A stretch of 42,808 bases of DNA from an uncultured Ectothiorhodospiraceae bacterium (GTDB taxonomy: Bacteria; Pseudomonadota; Gammaproteobacteria; S012-40). Location of the stretch: NCBI GenBank assembly GCA_945787715.1, contig CALZJE010000022.1, positions 1 to 42,808 on the forward strand, read 5' to 3'. The position numbers and the translations under genes were made by a program. The notes below the pieces were generated by a model. It was not told the DNA's origin. It saw only the letters and a list, made by a program, of their open reading frames with translations, and did not search any database. Each line of letters starts with the position of its first letter. Within the stretch, counting starts at the first letter, position 1. Below, piece after piece: positions 8,899 through 18,436 of the stretch.

Positions 8899-11358
8899 TT
8901 ATGGAATAGCAACTGAGATTGACACTGATTCAGCGTTACCTGGTGCACTGATAGATACTGTGGCTGTATCACTACTCGCCCCACCCGTAACTAAAATTTG
9001 CAGTTCACACGTACCATCTTCGTCAGTTCTTGTATCATTTATACCGTCGGCCACTCTTTGCATGCAATTGCTGACGGTCACATTTAAAGCACCCGTATTT
9101 GTTTCATAATCGACATAAGTACCAAGCTCCAAAAATGGTAACGGAACTTGATTTGCATCGCGCAATTCAAAACTTATATCTGTCGTTGAAGAGATGGTAT
9201 CAATTGCAGATATGTTTGCTAGCTCATAATCTTCCACCGGGCCGTAGCAAAAACGGTTATCTATAGTGGTTGCACCAGTTTCATTACTTTCAGCAATTAG
9301 CCAAACTTGGGCTGATCCTGCAGGTTGGTGGCGGAGGTCGAGAGTTGGATCTTCACGAAAGCAACCCGTCAATATTTTATTTTTATCTGATGGATAGGTG
9401 ACATAAAATGTAGCTAGGCCACTTTCTGTTGTGGCTTGTCCCGTTTGAATTTCTTCTGAGAGCGCATTAATGCCGGAAATCTGTCCACCAAGTAAGGCGG
9501 CACCTGCTAAATACTCCAAACTGGAAGTACTCGTGAAATAATTTTTATTCACTTCAAAACTATTGCTTTGAATCGCACTTGACGCGTTACTAATAAATCG
9601 ACTTTTATCACCCGCTTGAGCGTTGAATATTAAAACGCGATCATTTGCTTGTAAAACACGTGAGGTGTTATTTCGTGTAATAGCGGCCACGTCAATATTT
9701 GAATTTGTATTATCAACCAATGCGTTTTGGCTAGAAATAATGCTCGCATTACTATCAATGATACTCCCATTCATAGATGGGGCCCTGTTGCTACTTATCA
9801 CACTATCTAATAGTCCTAAACTTATTGCTGTGCCATCTGGCACACTGTTTCCATAACGGTCTGTCACCGAAGCACTACCCACTCGCCGATATATTCCCGC
9901 ACCAAGGTCTTCAACAGAATCTTTTACAGGATAACTCAAGACAATATTATGTGGAGGTCCAGAGGCAATTGTGACTTGCGATAATGTCGCAATTATTTGT
10001 GAAGAGGGTGTGCTACCGTCAGGATTTAGTGCTTCAACTTCAAATTCAATAACACCCGGCAATGTACCAGCTTGGAGTGTTAAGGAGGCAACACCATCTA
10101 GGGTCCGAATTGACAATTCAGTATCCGACTCTACGATATTCGAATTTGCATCTGTACCAATTAATTTTTCTCCGCCATTCGGCTTTGTTTTGAACCGTAT
10201 CTTGAGATTGTTAACACCAATGTCTGCATCTGCAATCAAATTACCAGAAGCAGTTTTCACGGTAACGGTTAAGCTTGAATTATCCTTTTTACCGACCCCA
10301 GCTACAAATAATGCGGGATTAGCAACTGAAACCTCAATGTTCGCAGGATCAGGTGAACTGGTCGAACCAAAAGTTACTTGGTTAGTGATACCTGGATATT
10401 CGAGTATTGTAAGATCAGCAACTGCTGCTATTGTCGCCGACTGTAATGTAAAGACAGCCCTACCTAAAATTGTGCGTTGAGGATTTGTTGAAGTGATTAC
10501 ACCAGCTGTCGAATGCAATGTAACCACAGTTTCATCCGCCACCAAATTGCTATTGGCATCTAAAAGTAACACGATCACTTCTGATTTATCATCACCATTT
10601 GCTGGTATGCTACTTGGTGAGGCAACCATTGATGAATTAATACTATCTGCAATACCAGGAGAAAATGTCAATGACGTTACCGCATTAACACCTTCGGCAT
10701 TTGCAGATATTAGAGCAACTGTGGAAGTCGTACTTGATTTAACAAACAATCGAGCGCTGCCCTGAGCATCGGTAGTCACACTAAGCGTTGTGCTACCTCC
10801 ACTATCCAATGAAGAAAGAAGAGTGCCTGCGTTTGTACCAAACTGAATATTTCGCCCCGCCAACAATTTATCATCTTTGTCTGTTACAACTGCATCTATT
10901 GCGGTAGTACTTATTCCATCTGCTGGCAAAACATCATTCAATACCTTTAGCTCTAATCCACCGATGCTAGTTGTACTATTCTGCGCACCAGAATCGATAG
11001 TAATAGAGACCTTCTCCTGATAACCATTAACAAATGCTGATACGATTGCTTCACCAGCAGCATTGTCAGCAAACAATTTGATCTTTGCTTCACCTTGTCC
11101 ATTAGTGGTAGCACGATTATCTTCAAGCCGCCCCAGTGTTGAACTAAAATCAATAGTTACAGCGTTCAGAGGTTCATTATCCTCTCCCCTTGTTTGAGCA
11201 GTAATAACAACGTAGCTTGTTGTACCTGCTTCCAATGTCGCGCTTGAAGTTGACAAAGATAAGCTAGTAACCTTTGAATCGTTAATACTCTCCCCCCAGC
11301 AGCCCACTAGTAACAGGGGTGTAAAAACACCAATAATGAAAAATGCAAAATTCTTCAC
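8899..11358 (-). CDS. Large lipoprotein with bacterial Ig-like (Big_1/invasin-type) repeats
   Basis: An 819-residue protein with a lipoprotein signal peptide: hydrophobic residues 4-18, lipobox LVG then Cys20. No Asp follows the Cys, so outer-membrane sorting is expected. From about residue 28 onward come several domains of about 100 residues with the Big_1 pattern: a start such as SLSTSSATLEAG, the core GQGEAKIKLFADNAAGEA, and later starts such as VASPSSIPANGDDKSEV and VLPADGISTTAIDAVV. Such domains form stiff rods in intimin-like adhesins. The gene lies 122 bases after the ExeA-like gene and ends the pilus block, a position comparable to the large MshQ protein of Vibrio. Adhesion or a pilus-linked role is inferred. 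Confidence 0.8.
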   Translation of the reverse strand: MKNFAFFIIGVFTPLLLVGCWGESINDSKVTSLSLSTSSATLEAGTTSYVVITAQTRGEDNEPLNAVTIDFSSTLGRLEDNRATTNGQGEAKIKLFADNAAGEAIVSAFVNGYQEKVSITIDSGAQNSTTSIGGLELKVLNDVLPADGISTTAIDAVVTDKDDKLLAGRNIQFGTNAGTLLSSLDSGGSTTLSVTTDAQGSARLFVKSSTTSTVALISANAEGVNAVTSLTFSPGIADSINSSMVASPSSIPANGDDKSEVIVLLLDANSNLVADETVVTLHSTAGVITSTNPQRTILGRAVFTLQSATIAAVADLTILEYPGITNQVTFGSTSSPDPANIEVSVANPALFVAGVGKKDNSSLTVTVKTASGNLIADADIGVNNLKIRFKTKPNGGEKLIGTDANSNIVESDTELSIRTLDGVASLTLQAGTLPGVIEFEVEALNPDGSTPSSQIIATLSQVTIASGPPHNIVLSYPVKDSVEDLGAGIYRRVGSASVTDRYGNSVPDGTAISLGLLDSVISSNRAPSMNGSIIDSNASIISSQNALVDNTNSNIDVAAITRNNTSRVLQANDRVLIFNAQAGDKSRFISNASSAIQSNSFEVNKNYFTSTSSLEYLAGAALLGGQISGINALSEEIQTGQATTESGLATFYVTYPSDKNKILTGCFREDPTLDLRHQPAGSAQVWLIAESNETGATTIDNRFCYGPVEDYELANISAIDTISSTTDISFELRDANQVPLPFLELGTYVDYETNTGALNVTVSNCMQRVADGINDTRTDEDGTCELQILVTGGASSDTATVSISAPGNAESVSISVAIP

Positions 11359-11480
11359 AATAAACCTCTCAACTTATTAGATATACTGCTGATGATTTCG
11401 TACCTATAGAATCTACAAACGCCTGAGAAATTTCAATTAGATCGTAGTGATTTTTATATTTTTTATGCGTATAAATTTGT

Positions 11481-12902
11481 TTATACATTGTTATCACCTA
11501 TCTCTTTCATGATACTACTCACGCTACGAACAAATGGACGATAACGTTTTAGAACTTCAGGAAGATTTGGGATAGCCGATTTCGCTGGTGTCACTCCAGG
11601 GTAAACCTTAAAACAGACCACATAAACAGACTCCCCATTAGCGGTTCCATGAAATACAAAAAAATCTTCCACATCTTTAGGATCAAATCTACGAGATAAC
11701 ATTTCTTCGAGATCTCGTAATTCTGAAGGATCATTAACAAAAGATGTCATCAGTTGAATAGTATATTGAGAGCTATCAGCTTGTTCGAGCCACCGCATAG
11801 TCTCATCAACACGTTTATAAACTATGGACTCAGGGCTTAATGCTTCTTCTCTGTCTAAGAACTTGCGATTATGTTGTGGAACAGGCGCTAGATCTGTGTA
11901 ATCAACTTGACTAACATTGTTTGTACTATTTACAAATTCCTGTGTGCTGTATTGTGTGGACAAATCTGATGCGTTCTTAGTGGTGTTGATAGAACCATAT
12001 TGTAGAGTTGGAATAAGCCAAAAAACCATCGCAACAACTGCACTTATCCCTGTTGGTATGATGATTTTCAAAGGTAAACCAACACCAACACGCTCGATAA
12101 AATCACAATCTTCCGCTGCACTACGTGCGTGTTGAATCGTTATCGTAGTGTCGTTGTATGCATATGCCGCTAGTAATGTTTTATCGGCCAATAAATTAAT
12201 TCGTCTTACTGAGCCTTGCGCGAATTTGTAAATATGTTTGACTACCCGAATATTAAAGAGATCTTGTGTAGGGCATCCCGCCTTACGCAACCTATGATTT
12301 AGATAATCTTTTAATTCGTCAAAGGAGAATGGCTTAAGGTCTAATGAATAAGATATCCGTTCTGTCAATTGACGAAGATCTTCGCGCGCAAGTAATGTGT
12401 TTAGTTCAGGCTGACCAAAAAGTACTAGTTGTAATAACTTTTGATCCTCTGTTTCAAGGTTCGACATTAGACGAATTTCTTCGAGTGTGCGAGGAGGCAT
12501 ACATTGTGCTTCTTCGATCAATACAACAATTCGTTTACCTGCTGCATGTTGTGCTAATAAATATTTTCGTAAAATTTGCTGAACAGCGAATCGATTGCTG
12601 TTTAAAGAAACAGGAAGGCCTAGCTCCTTTGCGACAGCATGCAAAATATATTCGGGTTCCAGGCTTGGATTTTCAAGAAATACGACTTCAATGTTGTTTG
12701 GTAACGACTCATTGAGTTTTCGGCACAACATAGTTTTACCGTTACCAACTTCACCGACAACTTTAACAATACCCTCACCTGTTTTAATCGCATAATGTAG
12801 CGCCTGTAATATTTCACCACGACCACCACCATCAAAAAACATCTTGGTATCTGGTATGTTCCGGAATGGCCGTTCCTGCAAATTAAAGTGTTTCTCGTAC
12901 AT
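11481..12902 (-). CDS. mshM: ExeA/MshM-like AAA+ ATPase with C-terminal SPOR domain
   Basis: A 473-residue inner-membrane ATPase. I chose the second in-frame ATG (protein begins MYEKHFNL, the usual start of this family) because GGAAAAG lies just before it. The first ATG, at 12914, has no ribosome site. The N-terminal AAA+ domain has Walker A GEVGNGKT (about residue 50) and Walker B VVLIEEAQ (about 135). One membrane segment follows near 275-297, then a linker and a periplasmic SPOR-like domain at the C-terminus (YTIQLMTSF through YRPFVRSV). SPOR domains bind septal or denuded peptidoglycan, and GspA/ExeA relatives help place secretins through the wall. The match is to the MshM/ExeA family; the symbol rests on context. 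Confidence 0.8.
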   Translation of the reverse strand: MYEKHFNLQERPFRNIPDTKMFFDGGGRGEILQALHYAIKTGEGIVKVVGEVGNGKTMLCRKLNESLPNNIEVVFLENPSLEPEYILHAVAKELGLPVSLNSNRFAVQQILRKYLLAQHAAGKRIVVLIEEAQCMPPRTLEEIRLMSNLETEDQKLLQLVLFGQPELNTLLAREDLRQLTERISYSLDLKPFSFDELKDYLNHRLRKAGCPTQDLFNIRVVKHIYKFAQGSVRRINLLADKTLLAAYAYNDTTITIQHARSAAEDCDFIERVGVGLPLKIIIPTGISAVVAMVFWLIPTLQYGSINTTKNASDLSTQYSTQEFVNSTNNVSQVDYTDLAPVPQHNRKFLDREEALSPESIVYKRVDETMRWLEQADSSQYTIQLMTSFVNDPSELRDLEEMLSRRFDPKDVEDFFVFHGTANGESVYVVCFKVYPGVTPAKSAIPNLPEVLKRYRPFVRSVSSIMKEIGDNNV

Positions 12903-12914
12903 CTGCTTTTCCAT

Positions 12915-13360
12915 TTAGGAGCAATATAGAACCACATTTCAGCGGTGACTTTCAGTCTGAATTAAAATCAATAGCATCAGAATTGGTTTTTTGACCGAAA
13001 TTCTAGAACAGACTTCTACTAGAACTATCGACAGTAGTAAATTGAATCTTAAGTAATACGATCTTTAATAATCGTAACAAAACACATACTTATCGCATTA
13101 TTTTCAAACAATATTTACTAATATAATTTAACAGGATAAATATGATTACTTAACTTAGCTTGGACGGTCTAATTAACACACAATTACGTTAAGGAATTAG
13201 TAACTATCATGTACGAATTCTGGTGATTTTCTTGCATTGGTAATAGCGCCTTCTCATATTCGATTCATAAAATAATCACTTAAAACAAAGAAATGTAGCA
13301 ATATACTTCCATGATAATTTGGCATCCCGCAGAAAATGGTAAGCATTTAAGCAAAGCTTT
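12915..13360. other. Divergent control region of mshM-like and chemoreceptor genes
   Basis: About 445 bases between two divergent genes, very AT-rich, with no coding signal. It should carry both promoters, but I could not assign boxes with confidence. No clear SD is seen before the chemoreceptor start. Confidence 0.4.
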
Positions 13361-15265
13361 ATGATGAGTAACTCTGGTTATAAACTGTATGGTCAATTTT
13401 CACGAATTGTGATTATTCTATTCTTTGCATTAACTTTTCTTTATTCATTTCTCGCTATCCAAGCAGTACAAAAAACTACCATCAATACGCAAGAAACTAT
13501 ATTAACTGATCGTTTAAAAACTTTATTGCAATTTCTCGATGGGGAAGTAAAACTGGCACATACCATGGTAAATACGCTTGCTAGCACGCTTACTCAAAAA
13601 AATGATACTCAAACGGAATACTCTGAGCAGGAAGAAAAAAGCTTAGTTTCAGATTACATAAAAAAGTTATCATCAGTGTGGAATACTCAGCATTTCAATG
13701 ACAAAGCCTCCCTAGAACAATCGATTTTTTCCTTTAAGTACCACACGCATTTAGCACAGGAGAATGTAAAATTCTGGCAACAACAAGAATATATTGTGAG
13801 TAATAGTGGCCTTGCTATTCTTAGTCGTGTTCCCATAGATTCATTTGGCCCAATTGAAGGTGAAACAATAATTCAAATTAATGTCACCCAGGAGCTGATT
13901 CGTAAGTACAAAAACTATTACAAATCTATTATCAAAATCTCCACAGCAAACGAAGAAGATTTCATTACTTTAAAATCATTATTCGTGACGGACTCACAGC
14001 CAACTAACAATGTGCATACTACGGACGTGTCACTAGGTAATGTAAATACTCAGGTAGCTACTGCTTTCGATGATGTTGGTACAACTCTATATGCTGCGAT
14101 AAAAAATAGATACGGTGAAATGATCGCAATAATAGCGATAACCGAATCTGTATCAATGATTTCATCCGCTGATTATTGGCTTTATGCTATAACAGCTATG
14201 ATTGGCATTCCCCTGTTGATAATTGCATTGTTTACCGTGCGACGTAATAGTCGTCAAATCACCTCTACTTTATCAACAGCAATGAACGCTTTGGATGAAA
14301 TGGCTGTGGGTAATTTCAACATAAAGCTAGAAAACACCCCTAAAGATGAGACCGGGAATTTATTGGAAGCGACTCAAATGACATCAGGGATGCTAAGAAA
14401 TGAAATTTTACCTTTAGAAAAGGATATTGTTATTCTCACTTCAGAATCTGTGCAATTAGATGCAAAAGTTAAACAATATATACAAACCACAAACACCCAG
14501 CAGCAGAAAATTGTAGAACTTACCGACAAATTCACAACGCTGAATTCTCATATCGACAGTATTTTACATGCTCAAACTTCAAATAAGGATAGTAGTTTAA
14601 ACGATGAGATTATGGAGAATTTGGCCAATATTCGCCAATCATTACTGTCAACAGATACAATCAATTCAGATATTGCTTTAATTGCTAATGTTATAGCTGA
14701 TCAAAAATCAGAGAGTGAAGCTATAGGCAATATCGTAGAGACAATTAATAAGATATCCAATCAAACCAATTTACTCGCGTTAAATGCAGCGATTGAGGCA
14801 GCTAGAGCAGGTGACCATGGACGCGGTTTTTCCGTGGTGGCTGATGAAGTTCGCATACTTGCAAATCAAACTCACGGTGCTACAACACAAATCCAGGATA
14901 TGATTCGAAAAATACAATCTTCTACCAACACTACAGTATCAACCATCACTGAGGTAAAGAACAAGATTACCTCTAATTCAACCAGCTCTACAAAAACTCT
15001 CCAATGGATAGATGACTATATACATTCTAATAATGCGATAGCAGAAAGTGAAATAGGCGGTGGAAAAGGAAGAGTGAATTATGAAGACATCAATGAACCT
15101 GAATCTATCATCAAATTATTACAACAACTAGATGAGCAGTCTCAATCTAATGATTTGCATTTAACCGATATTTTAGAGAAATCCAGAAGTATGTCTAAAG
15201 TCTCAAGCAGCTTGAAACAGAAGTTTTCATTTTTTAATAAAAGTAATGACGATAAAGAAGATTAA
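13361..15265 (+). CDS. Methyl-accepting chemotaxis protein
   Basis: A 634-residue transmembrane chemoreceptor. TM1 is at about residues 13-33, followed by a periplasmic sensor region of about 235 residues of no recognised fold, TM2 at about 272-292 and a HAMP domain to about 345. The long coiled-coil signalling domain has the hairpin tip [17 protein letters not shown], with [14 protein letters not shown] after it, near residues 465-500. This tip contacts CheA and CheW. The C-terminal arm is shorter and less regular than in classical receptors, and no CheR-docking pentapeptide is seen. It is the only plus-strand gene inside the pilus block, and no che genes are in the window. The start could also be Met2. 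Confidence 0.93.
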   Translation: MMSNSGYKLYGQFSRIVIILFFALTFLYSFLAIQAVQKTTINTQETILTDRLKTLLQFLDGEVKLAHTMVNTLASTLTQKNDTQTEYSEQEEKSLVSDYIKKLSSVWNTQHFNDKASLEQSIFSFKYHTHLAQENVKFWQQQEYIVSNSGLAILSRVPIDSFGPIEGETIIQINVTQELIRKYKNYYKSIIKISTANEEDFITLKSLFVTDSQPTNNVHTTDVSLGNVNTQVATAFDDVGTTLYAAIKNRYGEMIAIIAITESVSMISSADYWLYAITAMIGIPLLIIALFTVRRNSRQITSTLSTAMNALDEMAVGNFNIKLENTPKDETGNLLEATQMTSGMLRNEILPLEKDIVILTSESVQLDAKVKQYIQTTNTQQQKIVELTDKFTTLNSHIDSILHAQTSNKDSSLNDEIMENLANIRQSLLSTDTINSDIALIANVIADQKSESEAIGNIVETINKISNQTNLLALNAAIEAARAGDHGRGFSVVADEVRILANQTHGATTQIQDMIRKIQSSTNTTVSTITEVKNKITSNSTSSTKTLQWIDDYIHSNNAIAESEIGGGKGRVNYEDINEPESIIKLLQQLDEQSQSNDLHLTDILEKSRSMSKVSSSLKQKFSFFNKSNDDKED

Positions 15266-15294
15266 TAATTTACTGCAATATTGAATATGTAGAT

Positions 15295-16020
15295 TTATGA
15301 ATTCTGAGCAATACATGCAACAAATGAACTATCTAGATCATCTTCACCAAACTGAGATGTAAATTCTTTTAGGGAGCCGTCGAATTGAATTGTGTTATTA
15401 TGCAACACCAACATTCGATCACAAACAGAAGCTACATCCGCCAACATGTGAGTACAAATCAAAAGTGTATGCCCAGCTACTTTGAGTTCTTCCAAACGAT
15501 TTTTTAGAAACATACGAGCGAGTGGATCTAGACCAGACATCGGTTCATCAAGAATAAAAAGATCTTTCGTAGAGAGAAAACAACAAATAAGTCCAAGTTT
15601 TTGCATCATGCCCTTTGAAAAAGAACTCACTGACATACTCAAGGCGGTTTTTGATAGATCTAAGGATTGCGATGCAGTATCAATATCAATCTGACTATAG
15701 CTCTTATTCTGTAAACGTAACATAAATTTGATATAGTCATTGCCGTTAAGATGTGGCGGCGCTGCAAAGCGTTCTGGAAGATAAGCAAGACTAGAGCGGC
15801 TAGTAGCAAGTAAATGACTCTTACCAAATATTGAAACATCCCCGGAATCAACTCTATTAAGGTCCAATATACATTTAAGTAAAGTTGTTTTTCCCGCTCC
15901 ATTGATCCCGACTAAACCGACAGTCTCACCCTGATTTATTGTGATGTCTAGGTTTTCTAAAACGACTTTTTTGCCATGGGATTTACAGATATTACTTAAT
16001 TTAAGTGCAGGTTTGCTCAT
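15295..16020 (-). CDS. ABC transporter ATP-binding protein in the pilus locus
   Basis: A 241-residue ABC ATPase of the ABC-2 exporter type (NatA/CcmA-like). It shows Walker A GINGAGKTT (about residue 38), a divergent signature SFSKGMMQKLGL in place of LSGGQ, Walker B LFILDEP and the H-loop ICTH. Its partner is probably the permease at 17613-18407, because no other membrane subunit is near. It lies downstream of the prepilin gene, separated by a terminator, so it needs read-through or its own promoter. The arrangement recalls PilH/PilI in the Myxococcus xanthus pil cluster. The substrate is unknown. Gene identity is sure; a pilus role is inferred. Confidence 0.9.
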   Translation of the reverse strand: MSKPALKLSNICKSHGKKVVLENLDITINQGETVGLVGINGAGKTTLLKCILDLNRVDSGDVSIFGKSHLLATSRSSLAYLPERFAAPPHLNGNDYIKFMLRLQNKSYSQIDIDTASQSLDLSKTALSMSVSSFSKGMMQKLGLICCFLSTKDLFILDEPMSGLDPLARMFLKNRLEELKVAGHTLLICTHMLADVASVCDRMLVLHNNTIQFDGSLKEFTSQFGEDDLDSSFVACIAQNS

Positions 16021-16084
16021 GTTCTATGCGCAGTAATCTTATTAATGTATTGATAGGACTTACGCAAATTCTGATCCGTTATAA

Positions 16085-16115
16085 GAAAAGCCCGCATTTT
16101 AGCAGCGGGCTTTTT
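16085..16115. terminator. Terminator after the prepilin gene
   Basis: Inverted repeat AAAGCCCGC / GCGGGCTTT (about 16087-16095 and 16105-16113) with a 9-base loop and T-runs on both sides. It lies 30-55 bases beyond the prepilin stop on the minus strand. It should make the pilin transcript the abundant end product, with the ABC ATPase beyond it expressed less. Confidence 0.85.
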
Positions 16116-16141
16116 TAAGTTGTATCAGCATCTGAAACAGA

Positions 16142-16819
16142 TTACATGATACGTACACCAGCACAATCCTGCTGTCCACCAGCTGCGTTATACACGCTTG
16201 TAGCATTAGCTCCAGTTCTGCAGGTTGCGATGTTAACATTGTCAGTACGTAACGATCCGGCCTCTGGAATGCCATCATCAACTTTTCGATCTATTTCGGA
16301 AAGCACATTGACCGGAATACTTCTTCCAAAACGTAATTCATGTGCGTTTGGAGAAGCACCGGTGGCACCTGAGCCCCAGGAAAACATCATTGCTCCTCCG
16401 AATGCATTACGAGGACATGTGCCCGCAGCGCAATTAAGATTATTAGCAGCAGCAGCGCCGTTATAATTACCAGTGATATAGCCTGAATTAGCCAAATGCA
16501 TCCAGAACAGTCCGCGCTCATTGTTAATACTCACGAAACCGTTGCCATTACCATTACCACCGTTAGCACCTGTTGTTACACCGGGTATGTTCGCTGATGC
16601 GAGCGCGTAATCACCAGGAAGAGCGCGAAACCTATCTTGAAAGGCGAACACAGCAGTTTGAATAGCAGTGGTCTGATCGACTACATTACGCACTTTTGCA
16701 TTGGAAATCATTTCTTGCCCTTTCAGCACACCGCCTAGAATTAGCCCGACAATCACCAGTACAATGGCTATTTCCACCAACGTAAAACCCTGTTGATTAT
16801 GTTTAAAATTCTGCTTCAT
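16142..16819 (-). CDS. Type IV prepilin, probable major pilin of the MSHA-like system
   Basis: A 225-residue prepilin with a short basic leader and cleavage site QQG|FTLVE after Gly11; Glu5 of the mature protein is present. A hydrophobic helix follows at residues 12-34. The segment KGQEMISNAKVRNVVDQ and later FQDRFRALPGDY is common in GspG-like and MSHA-like pilins. The body is Gly/Asn/Ala-rich with cysteine pairs (NCAAGTC; TC...DC near the C-terminus) suggesting a disulphide loop. A good ribosome site (AGGTGGGG) precedes the ATG and a terminator follows directly, which fits a highly expressed major pilin. Which pilin is major cannot be proved from sequence. No prepilin peptidase gene is in the window. 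Confidence 0.85.
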   Translation of the reverse strand: MKQNFKHNQQGFTLVEIAIVLVIVGLILGGVLKGQEMISNAKVRNVVDQTTAIQTAVFAFQDRFRALPGDYALASANIPGVTTGANGGNGNGNGFVSINNERGLFWMHLANSGYITGNYNGAAAANNLNCAAGTCPRNAFGGAMMFSWGSGATGASPNAHELRFGRSIPVNVLSEIDRKVDDGIPEAGSLRTDNVNIATCRTGANATSVYNAAGGQQDCAGVRIM

Positions 16820-16884
16820 GTTTCCCCACCTTGTTTTCTATTCATTGCTAAGTAAAATATTTACAATTTTACTGGTACTACCTG

Positions 16885-17595
16885 TTAAAAACTCTTATTA
16901 CCTAGTTGCTCTAGGCGCTCTTTAAGAAAATGTATTTCATGCGAGTCAGTAACAACACCACTACTTAGCAATCCACCAATTAATAATTGTGCAGCTTCAA
17001 ATTCACCCATATCTTCAAGGATAAATATTTCCATTTGTCGCGCCCATCCCGGAATACTTTCCACTTCCTCTGTAACGGATAGAAGACGAGCATACTTTAA
17101 GGCCAATTCTCTATCTTTTATCCTGTGTTTTGCAATTACCACTGCGTGTGCCAACCAAGGCCAACGCCTTGCAGGGTCTTCAAGGTATCGCGCTGCAACA
17201 AAATCAAGCATTTGTCGTTGCTTTTCTTTGTTACTAACTTCTGCGTACAAGCGACTAGCAGCAAGCAACGGATATTGCCCACGTGGATCAAGATCAAGAA
17301 TATTGCTTAACCAGGATTCGATACTTTTATAATCTAAATTCTGATATGGAATACTAATTCCTGGTTGGTTGTCGAAAGCTTGTAGCCAAAGCATCAATAC
17401 TCTAGCGAAGGTCGTAGGTTCACCTAAAGCAGTTATTTGTAAAACAGCGGCTGAAGGTGGGAATGGTAATTTTTCAGCACTTGCTTGATGCTCCCTCAAT
17501 TGTAGATGAATGAATATCTGGAGACATAATATAACGGTAAATATAATGGGAATACCAATAGGAAGGGTACTAAGTTTACGATGATGTGTTGCCAT
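16885..17595 (-). CDS. Membrane-anchored helical protein between ABC permease and pilin
   Basis: A 236-residue protein with one N-terminal membrane anchor (about residues 12-31) and a soluble helical body on the periplasmic side. The body has TPR-like stretches: SWLSNILDLDPRGQYPLLAASRLY, cited here by its ends SWLSNI and ASRLY, and WARQMEIFILEDMGEFEAAQLL near the C-terminus. No family is recognised. It begins 18 bases after the permease stop and is followed by the prepilin, so it belongs to the operon. By position it could be an accessory subunit of the ABC exporter, as PilG is for PilH/PilI, but this is inference only. Confidence 0.6.
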   Translation of the reverse strand: MATHHRKLSTLPIGIPIIFTVILCLQIFIHLQLREHQASAEKLPFPPSAAVLQITALGEPTTFARVLMLWLQAFDNQPGISIPYQNLDYKSIESWLSNILDLDPRGQYPLLAASRLYAEVSNKEKQRQMLDFVAARYLEDPARRWPWLAHAVVIAKHRIKDRELALKYARLLSVTEEVESIPGWARQMEIFILEDMGEFEAAQLLIGGLLSSGVVTDSHEIHFLKERLEQLGNKSF

Positions 17596-17612
17596 TTTTC
17601 AGAATTCAAACC

Positions 17613-18407
17613 CTAATAATTCTTCCGATAAAAATCTACCAACCCTGCAAAAACGAGTAAACTTACATAGATTGTGGTTTGGATAAACAGTTCTGTAAAA
17701 TTACTTACCATACCTGTTTCATAAACCAACCAATTTGTTTGTGTAAATCGTGATAAATCTGGTAATAACATTGAGATAATACTAATAACCTGAGGCATCA
17801 CAATTTGATATAAACTATCATCGCGAAAAGTCGGTGTTTCAGCAATTAACTGCATCGCGGATATACTTCGTGCTAACAAATAAAATGCTAAAATAACAAA
17901 GATTGAGATCGGTTGTTGTTCAAAACTGAAACTACAAAATAGAGCAAATGAGATAATAATCAGCGATTCAAAAAAAAGAGAAGTGCTCCACAACAATACT
18001 TGCGAGGGCGTGGCGATAAAAAGAAGACATAGGGAGAGTATTACCACGATAATTATTGCATCTATGGAAAATCCCAACAGTTTTCCAAGGTAAAACTCTG
18101 TTCTCGTGATATTTAAAGCTAATACAATAGCGAGCGACTGTGATTGAAATTCACGTGAAATTGTTGTCACAATAAGTAAAGTTAGAGCTAGGATTGTTGC
18201 AAATCTTAGCAATGTAGCAACAAGTGAGACGAGTGTTAAATCACCCTCTGTAACACTAACACTTTGTGCAAAAAAGCCTGCTATAAAACTGACTAAAACA
18301 GCAAATAGGATTAATAAAAAAAACCTGCTTCGAACAGACTCTAGAACAACGAATTTTGAGATGGTAGATATGCGTTGAAACATGACAAGATTTATTTTTT
18401 TACACAA
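17613..18407 (-). CDS. ABC-2 type transporter permease in the pilus locus
   Basis: A 264-residue membrane protein with about six hydrophobic segments. The first is near residues 28-48, followed by the conserved early motif TTISREFQSQSLAIVLALNITRTEFYLGKLLG (ends TTISREF and LGKLLG; about residues 80-111), typical of ABC-2 permeases coupled to NatA/CcmA-like ATPases. The stretch between segments is short, so there is no large periplasmic domain. It starts 29 bases after the large pilin gene and should pair with the ATPase at 15295-16020. The exported substrate is unknown. Confidence 0.8.
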   Translation of the reverse strand: MCKKINLVMFQRISTISKFVVLESVRSRFFLLILFAVLVSFIAGFFAQSVSVTEGDLTLVSLVATLLRFATILALTLLIVTTISREFQSQSLAIVLALNITRTEFYLGKLLGFSIDAIIIVVILSLCLLFIATPSQVLLWSTSLFFESLIIISFALFCSFSFEQQPISIFVILAFYLLARSISAMQLIAETPTFRDDSLYQIVMPQVISIISMLLPDLSRFTQTNWLVYETGMVSNFTELFIQTTIYVSLLVFAGLVDFYRKNY

Positions 18408-18436
18408 TTGAAAAATGCAAGTTACTTGCCGAATAA

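Noticed and set aside
9623-10765. Plus-strand frames opposite the Ig-like lipoprotein
   Set aside because: They are shadows of the long minus-strand gene. They have no ribosome sites or recognisable motifs.
12903-12914. The first in-frame ATG as start of the ExeA-like gene
   Set aside because: No ribosome site precedes it. The next ATG has one and gives the family's usual N-terminus.
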